Shown: positions 24,916-35,241 of the stretch, in pieces
How positions within the stretch are numbered: position 1 is the first letter of the stretch
How the letters are laid out: every line of letters begins with the position of its first letter
Source: Lingula anatina
Lineage: Eukaryota; Brachiopoda; Lingulata; Lingulida; Lingulidae
NCBI RefSeq assembly: GCF_001039355.2
Contig: NW_019775569.1
Location: 684,394-748,393 of the forward strand
Length of the DNA: 64,000 bases
Direction: 5' to 3'
Program-made: the position numbers and the translations under genes
Notes under the pieces: model-generated
Told to the model about the DNA's origin: nothing
Databases searched by the model: none
What the model saw: only the letters and a program-made list of their open reading frames with translations

Positions 24916-27900
24916 GAATAAAATTGATTACATTATTCCCCATTTTCTCTCTCTTTCTTGCGCACGCACGCTCACGTGCACACTTGCTCACATTACCAAA
25001 GGTTAATGCGCCGATCTATTGTTATCAAAATGTAGTAACTCCTAACAATAATCGCAATACATTATTACCAGAACGGCGTAGAACATAAATGAAGGCACCC
25101 AGTATAGGACTGGCCTTGCAAATTGTTAGATAATTCTTTATCCTTTGTTATTTTTCAGGCACAAACTAGATACTGCGTAAGTGTTGAATTTATCATTCTA
25201 TGTCTGATTTAAATTTAACATGTTTGCATCCTCTTTTCTTAATGCTTCATACGCTTAATTTAGTTGCTTTGGTTCTGGAGAAATATTAACACGGTGACGG
25301 GTTATTACTTAGCATTTTATGCTATCATATATAAAAATATCTTAATGCAGCAGTTGTAAGAGAACCAACTGAGTAGTTGCAGTTGGTTTATATGTTGTAA
25401 ATTGATAAGAGATTGAAGAATTAGAGACATTAATAAATGCGTGGTTGACCCATGTCGAGTAAGTACAGTATTTATACTTGTATTAAACTTGTTTACATAT
25501 ATTCTATATTCTGCACAGGAAGAGCCCCCCTATTACTATTTAACTGCCTCATAGAAAGTCAAATCTTTGGGCGCGTTCCAATAAAACTATCGTTCTACGT
25601 TTATCTACCCATCTCCGCGGGCGCTCTCGCTGAATCCAATCAGATGACCTGAATGACATCTCTCCTCTACATGTAGCTGCATGGGTGATTAACTTTCGCG
25701 TGTGTTCGGCTTTTGGAAGCTTTTTTTTACTTTGTTTTGAGTACGAGCGAACGCACACGAAAGTAAATCAGCACTCTTTTAAGTATTGAAGCTATACATA
25801 GCGCGTGCAGTGTTGTTTCCTACATTACTACCATTATTTGGCGGACCCGTACTAACTGTATAGACGGCTTAATAGCTCATGTTTACTGCCAGAAATGCGA
25901 AGAAGGTGCAGTTATTTTTAAAGTCAATTTTGGCTGAACATGTAGGACATTTTGTTTATTCTTGGGCATGTCGAATTCATTTCAGTCGTATAAGAAACTA
26001 GTAAAAGTGGTTTATATGCAGTACAGGGAATCTATGATCGCTTTTTATGTAAATTTTAAAATGCATTACTGCACTCTTAAACTACTATTTATTTACTGTT
26101 TATTCTTAACTACTACTAAACTGATTATAAATAGGTCATTGGCATTAGAAATAAATCATCTATGTTCCATGTTCAGTCTAATGGCGGATGTCCGTCTGGG
26201 CAGAAATGCGTTACACAGCGAGTCCCGTGCTACGCTCCACCATGTAATTCTCTACGCGTCTGCGTGGATGACCCATGTCAAGTAAGTACAGTATTTATAC
26301 TTGTATTAAACTTGTCTACTCTATATTAGAGGTCAACTAACAGATGGCATTAATTGCATACAAAAATTCTCGCTGGACAGGATTCTTTTGAAATCTCCGT
26401 AATCTCCTTCGTAATCCCCCCCCCCCCCCTTTAAAGGTAAAAATTCCTGTAATGACGTCCCTTTGGGCTTAAGGAATGTAAAATAAAGAGCTGACGGGGC
26501 AAATTCAAGTGAATAAGGAAGTATATCCAGTCGGGCGATGTTTTCTCGGCCGGGAATACCGGGTATTGGGGGTGGGGGTGGGGGCATGAGCAGGTGCGTT
26601 CTTGTGGTGAAGGAGTAATGGATATCAAGGCATATGTAAACACAGTTATACATTCCAGTCCTTTTATTTTACAGCCATTAAAGGTTTTTGACTTCATTTT
26701 CAAATATAGTATTTTTGTATGATGAACAATGTGCAGCTGTGTGTACATGTACATGTATGTCGTCCACATGTTAATAAGATGCAGGTCCACCTATATGTAT
26801 TAAAAAAACTTATTTATTTTGTGATTTATACCTCGCTGGTCATTAAATTTATGACATTTTTACTGTAGAATTGCAACGGCTTGTGTACATCTGAGGACAC
26901 TTGTGACACGCCGTGTAGACTTCAATTTGACTGTGTTATGCCCCCTCCCGCAACTTGTGCAGTAAGTAGGTTTGTCTTGGAAATTGAATTTTAATGCCAC
27001 CTGGTGGTGTATAAACTATAATATAATTTGTATTTGTGTGTTGATGACACACGTAGGCCTACATCAAATATGTTGGCATAGGGAGTGATTGATTAGTGTG
27101 AAACATTCCCTTTCAACGGATGCAGATCACGATTTCGAAACTTTTCCTTTGTCAGCTTCACTTTTTTATTCGACCACAACGGTTTATTAAAACATGGTAC
27201 GTTTAGGTTGCTTTTTTATTCAGTTTTGTCTGACTACCATCCGCTGCCGTATTTAATTACCGCCATGGTGATACTCCGTGCATTAACTTCGTGTACAAAA
27301 AGATAAATAGAATGAAATTTAAAAAATTATCAATAGATGTCTCTCATGACAAAGGCAACCCTAATTTTATAATTCCTTTACATCTTTCAGGCCACGCTTT
27401 GTGCAGTCGGCAACGTGTGCGTAGAGGACCCAACCGGAGCCAGATGTGTGCCGACATGTCAGGTAGGTATGGGCATCATCCGTATTAATAGATTCCTGGA
27501 ATGTTTCCTTTAATAATGACGGTTCTAGGGAGACACTTCAGGCACGTGGCCTCGACTTCCTTCCTTCCTTCCTTCCTTCCTTCCTTCCTTCCTTCCCCCT
27601 TTGTTATCCTCTCCCCCCCCAAAAAAAAGGAAAACAATAATAAATAGAATCACAATTGCGAGCAAAAGGAAACAAAGTCAAATAATGTTTTACCCATGAT
27701 TTTTGCTTGTTCAACTGTTACCCTTCTTGCAAACCCCTCAATCTGCCATTGTGTTTTGCACTGGAAAGTACCTCACTCAAGGAAAACGTTGGATTTCTGA
27801 CGTTTTGTTTTGTTTTGTTTTGTGCGCGTTCCCAATGAAACTATCGCTCTGTGTAGGTCGATGCAACTCTGCGGGAGATCAGTTTCATTGAGAGCGAGCC

Positions 27901-28576
27901 ATAAGTATATACAAGATAAAACACTTTTTATTTCATGATAGAGTTGATGGAATACTAAGGGATATTTCCAGCAAACACATCACATTTTATCACGTTACCA
28001 TAACGTTACCATAACGTTTCTTGGTTACATATACGTTATAGTAACGTTACAATAACGTTCTGGGTTTGCTGGATTATCAGATATTTGGTACACTTCATGG
28101 CAGTCAGGGACAAATCTGAATTCAGATGATTTCAAAACCCTCAGATCAGTTTCTTCAGGCTACAGATGGATGCCACGCGTGCGATGAAAGCTTTTCACTT
28201 TTCACTCCTGCAATAAAAATCGGAATGGAAAAATACGTCTCATCAAAGATAGCTTAACATCAATTAGCTACCCCCTTTTAAAATATGTGCAATAGTACAA
28301 AGAAAATTATATTAGAGAGCATTGTTTGTTTTACAGCTATGTGTTTTTTTTTCACCATAAGATTTAATAAAAAAGAGCGTACTGTATTTTAGCTGTCATG
28401 GCAACGATTCTGTCACTCACATCCATCACTGGTTTGAAAGGAATGATTCTAAGCTAAGGGCAATGTGTGTTTTTTGTCAGCATGTATTCACATGTTTTTT
28501 ATCGTTTTAGCTCCGCTTTTGTCCACATCCACAAAGATGCATAGACACCCCCACTGGTTCAATGTGTGTGCTGTAA
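24555..28576 (+). CDS. Small secreted Cys-rich protein, 138 residues
   Basis: Six phase-0 exons: 24555-24617 (signal peptide with ATG ATG ATG start, MMMYTAGLGCALLLLILPFG), 25159-25176 (18-nt microexon, AQTRYC), 26177-26281, 26869-26961, 27391-27462 and 28511-28576 (TAA). They sum to 417 nt. Exon 3 is the CPSGQKCV ... PPC ... CV module seen in the Kunitz/TIL gene. Exons 5 and 6 are short CAVGNVCV/PTGARCV and CPHPQRC/PTGSMCV modules like exon 3 of the 103-residue gene, loosely resembling follistatin N-terminal (FOLN) units. Exon 4 has eight Cys. The microexon, signal peptide and position tie it to the gene at 19883. No catalytic motif is present, and function is unknown. AATAAA near 29199 is a candidate poly(A) signal. 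Confidence 0.8.
24859..24915. repeat. (ATT)n microsatellite
   Basis: About 19 ATT units lie in the first intron of the 138-residue gene. Confidence 0.95.
25569..25758. mobile_element. Inverted-repeat MITE, GGGCGCGTTCC family
   Basis: It starts GGGCGCGTTCCAATAAAACT and ends in a degenerate reverse complement (GAGCGAACGCAC). A single end of the same kind (GCGCGTTCCCAATGAAACTA) occurs at about 27822-27900. Both are intronic. Confidence 0.5.
27560..27597. repeat. (CTTC)n microsatellite
   Basis: About nine tetranucleotide units, intronic in the 138-residue gene. Confidence 0.9.
27968..28072. mobile_element. Foldback element with AACGTTA repeats
   Basis: The ends CCAGCAAACA and GGGTTTGCTGG are inverted copies. 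The inside carries several AACGTTAC/GTAACGTT units that can pair across the centre. It is about 105 bp, intronic and non-coding. Confidence 0.6.
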
Positions 28577-30012
28577 TACCATTAAGGTGAGGAAAATGAG
28601 GCAAACGTGTACTTCAATTGTAAACTTACGAATATTGGGCCCCATTCTCATAGACACCTTCGGTCTAGTGGAGCGACCCAACTCTGCTGAGATTCTCGCT
28701 GAGTGCAATCAGCTTAACAACCTCCTCTTGGCGTTAAGTAGATTACAGAAAAGCTGGTGATTATACGAGTACATTGGAAGCAAGAGGAGGCGAGTCATTC
28801 AGTTAAGCTGATTGCATTTAGCGAGAATCCCCGCAGAGTTGGGTCGACCCACGTAAACCGAAGGCGACTATAGGAATGGGGTCTTAGCCCAATAACAGGG
28901 AGTAATATCTGTCACGATACGCTGCACTGAAAACAGATTTCTGTTGCGTTTTTGACACTTTTGGTAGTCCTTCTGATGTTAAGGGTCAACTTTGCTATTA
29001 TTTCAGATTAATTTGGCAAATGCATTTCCAAGACCGTTTCTGATTTTTTACAGTCAGGACTGAATTTGATGGCATTCCCCGCATAATTTCTATTAATTTT
29101 CATGCTTATTTTTTCAGATGCCACTTCCATGCCATTAAGAAACTGTTGAAGCTGTTTGCAGAACGTCTTTTTTTTCGTTTTTGCAATTCATGGTTGAAAA
29201 TAAAATTTGTTATAAAGTACAATAATTGTCACTTTTTAGTGTCTGATCACTTTCATATTTGACACATTTGTAGATGCGTGTGCAAATTTGAAAACCACTT
29301 CTCTTGATCTAATTCGTCTTGCCTTTAAAATCTTTAAGCAGCATTTTGACATTAAATATTTTGTGACATATTGAAAAGATTACACATATTATGCAGCACA
29401 TGTTTGAAATACCACACCTCAAAGCAACATTTTGAAATCAAATTTTTTTTGAGTTATCATAAATATGCACTTACCATATTAAAGAAACAGTCTATCTATA
29501 TTTTGCAATATACATGTTTCTTTGAGTAGCCGTTTAAGCGGCAAGTTTTGGGTATTCTCATTACCACGTGAAACAGCAGCAACAACACTTGACTAAATGC
29601 TGTGTGCGCACAGTTATCTCGGCAGAAATGATTATATCTTCCTTCAGTTACCGAGTGATAGAAACACCTTTTTTATTTTTTAAGAGATCTTGTTGTCGTG
29701 ATCGTACCGTAACCGTGGATTAAGAACAGGTAAGATTTTGGAGTTTATAGCTAGATTGTGTATTTGAGCAAAATCCATAAACTTTAAACTTTTAAACTGA
29801 TATAAATTTGAAAACATGATGACCTTGAAAACTGTGATGACCTGATAGCCGTGAAACATAACATTTATTTACGTTTATTCAGTCCGACGGTTGATCAAAG
29901 GAAGGTGTTTTACGTAATAATGTATATTAAAAGCATCCACTGTTTGGCAAACTGGGTCCTTTCGGTTGGAAGGTTTTTTTAGCAGTTTCTTTTAGAGTTA
30001 CCGTAGGAATAT
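28577..30012. other. Intergenic, convergent 3' flanks
   Basis: It contains the foldback MITE and AT-rich sequence. TTTATT at 29864-29869 and 29874-29879 (AATAAA on the minus strand, about 140 bases after the oxidase stop) are candidate poly(A) signals for the oxidase. Nothing else is visible. Confidence 0.6.
28637..28890. mobile_element. Long foldback MITE just after the 138-residue gene
   Basis: Two arms of about 85 bases are near-perfect inverted copies. CCCATTCTCATAG, GACCCAACTCTGC, GATTCTCGCTGAG and GCAATCAGCTTAAC on the left are each answered on the right. The inner loop is shared with the 4005-4259 element. It begins 61 bases after the stop codon, so it may lie in the 3' UTR. Confidence 0.75.
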
Positions 30013-32912
30013 CTATCCGAAGAATTTAGCTGAAAAACGATTTGATGGAAACTGGTTCTCGTAGTAACTTTGTTTCACCACATAGGAAGGGCTAATGTCA
30101 CACACTCGGGTCACGCCTGAAATTTAGAATGACATTTAAGAGACAATGTTACTGGAAAGAAACCAGTCATGTGCCTTTTTCTCTAATGAATCATATATTT
30201 GACGGTAAGCAAAAATAAGGATTCACTTAGGTAATGACAAGCACACGATTTACGCATTCAGTTACATTTAGCGATGAAAAAAGAACACAAAGTACTGCAG
30301 TAGTTTTACCTGTGAGTGCCATGGTACTTTCTAGTTCGTTAGTCAGTATGTCAAGTACGTCTTGAACACCTTGGGAGCCGTTAGTGGCGAGACCATAGAT
30401 AGCAGGACGACCGATGAAGACGGCTTGAGCCCCTTAGACAGAAGAAAAAAAAATAGATATCGCCTATAAACATAGGCCTACTACACATAACATAACACAA
30501 ACTTATGGATTTGTCGAACTCTGTTCTTGGCATGGCTCGTAAAATTATTCGATCCCAAAATGCCCATGTAATATGCAGCTCCTACTGTAGTCGCGAGGTA
30601 GGCCTACATCTGTCCTGCGCCTTAGATTTCTCAAGACATTTTGCACACATTGCAATCACATTTTTCGAAGGCTGATTAGTCTCAGTTTTAAACCGTTTGT
30701 TCTAGCACCTACCTAGAGCTAACGCCGTGTAAACGTCCCTCCCGTTCCGAATTCCTCCGTCTAGGTAAATCTCACATCGCCCCCTAACGGCACGCACCAC
30801 ATCCCAGAGCGCGTTAATAGTGGCTGTAGTACCATCAAGTGTACTGCAATAATAATGTTAATTTTGCCCTAACGAAAAAGTCCTATAGGATCCCAAAAGA
30901 TCCTATTGGATTCTATAGAAAATTGGTTCAATTTCCTTGAGGATCCTATAGGACTTTTTTCGTAAGGGTGATAAATTTAGATGAAACGTTTGGTGGGGCC
31001 CTTGCAATTTACCTTTAACACGTTTTAAATTATTAATTAGAGAAATGTAATTAACACAATCTGCGTATTACTTACCGGCCACCGTGGTTGGATACATACA
31101 CGCCATCCACACCATGGCGCACCGCAAGTTCGGCGTCCTCTGGGGTTAAAATTCCCTTGAGAATGATTGGAAGACGTGTCACGTTTTTCAACCAATCCAC
31201 ATCGTCCCAAGTGACTGTGTCAATTTGATTCTCCACGTCGCCTACGCTACCACCAATCACTGGCCTGGGAACGTTTACATAGTCGAAAGAAGCGGGATAT
31301 TCAAAATTAGAGTAAGTTATTCGTCTTAAGGCAACCTCATCTATGGTTAGCACTATGGCCTTGTAACCTGCAATGAAGAATGCCGAAACGTACAAACAGA
31401 TTGACCTGAACAGCGACAAGTACCTCAGGCCCATTGCCGGGGGCGAAGGGGCGGGGAAGAAAGGCTCCTTCTGGGTAAAATTTTATCTAGGTACACGAAG
31501 GTTTCATGGTAAAAGGTACACTTTTTTTGATAAAGAACCCCCTTTAGAAATTGCTGGCTACGGGCCTGTACCTTATACGGTTGTTTTCCACAAAGAACAA
31601 TATCAGCTACCCAGCCTTGCGTAATCTTCTCTCATATAAACTCACCACTTTAGACAGAAAAAACTCAGATTACCAAAAGCAAAAGACTCTCTTGTGATAA
31701 TGTTTTTCTTTTTTGTCCAAACCCAATTCTTACCAGCTGCTTCAACCCTCCTAATGTGCCTCAGCATGTCGCTCCTTGGCTTCACCATGTACGCCTGCAT
31801 CCAACGATGTCCGTGTGGAACCGCCCTGTCTACCTCCTCCAACGGTGTGCCCGTTACCTCCGAGAGGATCATGAGGGCGTTTTTAGCAGCGGCACCCGAC
31901 GCAGTGCCTATCACTCCTTCTGGGTGGAACCATTTATGAAAAGCAGACGGAGAAATGCCTGGAAAGAAAACGACATCTTACTAGTTCATATCCCAATGCT
32001 ATATGTATCTTCATGAGGTATATGTTCAATTCGGCGTACAAGGAACACAGTGAAGTAAGCTTTGACACCAAAGACTGTATACTTTCTCTTTCTGTCTCCT
32101 TGATCTAAACCGACTTAGATACTACGGCATACTTTGGCAAAAAAAGGACAAACTCAAGTATATTGTTCGAAATTTGGCCGATGGTGACCGCATTTATCGA
32201 AGGTCCCTCCGATAAAAGAATTGAAATTGTTTTAGTGATAAACATTGAATAATGTTGAGTAATAATATTAACGTAATACTTAATCTACAGTTAATGTAAT
32301 GTTCAAACAAATAGTGAACACAATTCAATTTGTAGTGTTTCAAAGAGGCAAGCCAAAAGACATGTAAGCCAGAAGTTGTGCAAGCCAAAAGTTCTGCAAG
32401 CCAAAAGTTAACCAATTGTGCAGTACAGGCGCAGAGCCAAACTTGCTTACCAAAATTCAGCATAAATTCAAGAACACTGTGTAGTGACGCAAACTTACAG
32501 CCAATATAAAACCCACCTATTGGGATATCTACTGCTTGTCCTTGAACAGTTGTACTTGTATCAATATGACTCACATCTCGCAAATGCCTTGGCCGTAGAC
32601 GAAATGTCTTGAAAGCATCAATATTCTCGTCGTGAGTCTGGCCACGGGTGAAAACGCTTTCAATGTACTTGTACGCGTGTGGATGAAGGTTATCTTTTGC
32701 GCATTCTTTGAAGTCTTGCACGTTAACGAAGCGGCGGCTTACCTAAGGGGAGAGATACCACTAGCTATATTTCTCTCTGACGCACCATATTTTCTATTTC
32801 TATTTGAAATTACATAGCCTTTCTATCCATATCCTTGTAAATAACATGTACTTACACTGCAGACAGTAACAGTCGACGTCATCAGTGCAATTAATACCAC
32901 GAAGGTACCCAT
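30013..32912 (-). CDS. FMN-dependent 2-hydroxyacid oxidase with signal peptide, copy 1
   Basis: Seven exons, in minus-strand order: 32856-32912, 32517-32742, 31734-31958, 31076-31367, 30713-30843, 30310-30432 and 30013-30116 (TAG); 1158 nt, 385 residues. The family (glycolate/lactate oxidase, HAO) oxidises L-2-hydroxyacids to 2-oxoacids and makes hydrogen peroxide. By alignment from memory with plant glycolate oxidase, the key residues are kept: Tyr45, Tyr151, Asp179, Lys240 (ILKG), His264 and Arg267 (SNHGGR), then the DGG and IGRP phosphate-binding motifs. The residue after Arg267 is Thr where relatives usually have Gln. Residues 1-19 ([19 protein letters not shown]) look like a cleaved signal peptide, and the C-terminus (SAKFFG) is not a peroxisomal SKL-type signal. 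Secretion or an ER/lysosomal site is therefore likely. The substrate is unknown. Confidence 0.9.
30865..30969. mobile_element. Short palindromic MITE in oxidase copy 1 intron
   Basis: The ends CCCTAACGAAAAAGTCCTAT and, inverted, CCCTTACGAAAAAAGTCCTA face each other, with GGATCC at both inner edges. It lies between exons 4 and 5. The matching intron of copy 2 (37126-37254) lacks it. Confidence 0.7.
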
Positions 32913-32995
32913 GGCGGAATACATTCACGAGACTCGTGGTGACCGTCTGTAGAAATATGAAGACGTCCAAAAGTAAAAAAAACTCTTGATCTTAT

Positions 32996-33004
32996 CTTAT
33001 ATAG
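32996..33004 (-). promoter_or_regulatory. TATA box of oxidase copy 1
   Basis: The minus strand reads CTATATAAG about 85 bases before the ATG, inside a 5' flank shared with copy 2 (39039-39047) and, in decayed form, with the orphan exon (39932-39940). Confidence 0.6.
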
Positions 33005-34667
33005 TACCCTTGTAGGAGCCCTTACTCGACCTTGTGACAGAAAAGATGCCTTTGTTTACCGCCAAAAGCCATTTACTCTAAATTACTCTAAATAGTCTAA
33101 TGGACTCCTTGTCCTTATAGCCATCGCAATCCCTATTCTGTAGAATGCATGAACTGTCACTGCACATGCGATCAGACGTTAAAATGGACATTCACAATTT
33201 TATAACAAGTTTTAACACTCATTCTTGAAATCATTATTTTGGTCAATTTAAACATGATTTCGTTGCAATCGACTTTTAAACGACATTGAATTTGAGAAAA
33301 CGTCGTAAATTTAAATGATAAACTATTTTCATTCTACCTACACTAAGCATTTCTCCCAATTACAGGTAACTTTGGATGACATGTATTATTATTGTTCAAA
33401 GCGCTGAAGCTTGCGTGGAGTTTGAAAAACTTTAATATAATTATTCAGTCTTTTTATTTCATGGTAATAGTTTATGTGATAGGGTTATTTAGAACAGGAT
33501 AGGGGGTATTTCAGACTCGTTAGGATATAAATTTTGGGTGTGTATGTGTGTGTGTGTGTGGGGGGGGGGGACCATTCAGCAAATACTGCAATCAAATGTA
33601 TTTGCGTAAATTAAAATCTATCGTTACGTTTTCAATTAAATTTATAAAGCAGGTAAATGCTGATGTTTAGATAGAATAAATTGTCACGTTCACGCCAGTT
33701 GTAGAATGTAAGGGCTTTCGACGATAACACAGCCTGAGCAGTGAGCGGTCAGCGACCTACGAATAGATTAAAAAGATGTAAAGATGTAAAGATAGTGATT
33801 CAGTCTGCTGCTTTACGCTGCAAGTGTTTACTTAAGTTATTTTTGGAATACACTACAAGTCAAACATTAGACTAACCATATACATTTATTCATTAGTCTT
33901 CAATCATTTATAACATGCAACTGCCTGCTGGACAACAAGGGCATTGTTTTGTCCACAATATCGTCCCCATTGCAGGTGTAAGAAAGCCATATCACTCTCG
34001 ATGTCCCCTTTCAACTCCAGGATTTTCAAATAGCCACCAACAATTAAAATTCGACCGATAGACTGATTCTACACATACACGAGTCTTTGCGTGTGCTAAT
34101 TCTGTAACAACCGTAGTGTTAATAACGAATTGCCTATTTCGTTATTAATCGTTAACAATTCGTTTTCCATTACTTCGATCTTTAGGTATTTTAAGCACTG
34201 CAAGAGTAGTATGCCTCATAGCGTGTTTTATTTTCCGTTTTTGGATGGCGAATAAGTTGTCTCCATCATTTTATTTGAAACGAAGGGGAATCTATGATGT
34301 GATTGTTTACCGAGATACGTTTCACACGAACAACGGTTAAACATTCTGCATATCTTAATTTAATGGTGACATTGTTTATCAATTTATATCTGAATAATTG
34401 TTTATTTGCATGTTGCCAACATAAAGAAGATATTGTATTTCAAAGTCTGATTTCAGTCATATAATGAATTGATCTCGTCTCAGTTGAAACGCCTTTTTTA
34501 AAGTAGTATAGAACAGGAATAAAACGTGCACAGCTGAAACGACTTGGTTGTCCGAGTTTTGTACGGAATTTACTCATTCTATGACAATATCCAATCCACG
34601 CATATTTCTTTCTGAAGAAACGGATTGCCTTGGTTCGGTTCTTCATATAATCATAAGACCAATGCAG

Positions 34668-34836
34668 GGGCGGATTTAGGCCATCTTCTGGGTCTTCCGG
34701 AAGACGGTCAGATTTTCAAGTTTACATTGACGGGTATCTAATGTTTTCTGTCGGAAGACGGTCAAAATGGAGGATGGATCAACAAAGATAATTTGGAAGA
34801 CTGTCAGAAAATGTCTCTGGATCCGCCCCTGCAATG
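34668..34836. mobile_element. MITE with CAGGGGCGGAT ends
   Basis: It begins CAGGGGCGGATTTAG and ends CTGGATCCGCCCCTG, near-perfect inverted repeats, with a CAATG-like sequence on both sides. The CAGGGGCG end is typical of hAT-type elements in animals, so hAT affiliation is a fair inference. The inside (GTCTTCCGGAAGAC) is itself palindromic. Confidence 0.65.
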
Positions 34837-35241
34837 TATCCCATCTCATTGTAGGTGTTTTGGGCTTGGCCACTGCAAAATGGGAGGTAAATGTGCGCGA
34901 GTCTGGACATTACTATTTAAAACTCTTTGTGATACGATAATCTAGGTACCAGAAAACTAGTCCTTCCAAGAATGGGCTTTTTATGTGAAGCGTGGTTAAA
35001 AGTGGTCAATTCTCAAAAACTCTAGGTGTCAGAACTATTTTTAAACGTACAGCAAAACCCACTGCTTGCTCATGATGAGTCGAAAACTACATATATATAT
35101 ATACCCATAACAAGACTGTATTATACCTTGTAAGGCTCATTTTAATCAAAGAAGAATAAAGATAAAGAGGAAGGTATTTCACGTAGAGCATTCATTGTTT
35201 GGAAAGTTTCCGCTGTATCTTTGAGTGTTAAGTGAGAATAT

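Larger units (their letters stand above)
32913..35241. other. Intergenic between oxidase copies
   Basis: It holds the 5' flank of copy 1, parts of which match the flank of copy 2 (for example 33360-33520 with 39603-39770, and 34200-34300 with 40975-41060). It also has a TG/G run at about 33545-33570 and a small transposon at 34668-34836. No gene is visible. Confidence 0.6.

Noticed and set aside
26333-26790. Minus-strand ORFs of 106 and 119 codons
   Set aside because: They run through C and G homopolymers in an intron of the 138-residue gene and have no splice or domain support.
31373-31624. Plus-strand 83-codon ORF in oxidase copy 1 intron 3
   Set aside because: Antisense within an intron, starts at the splice junction, not present in the copy 2 intron.
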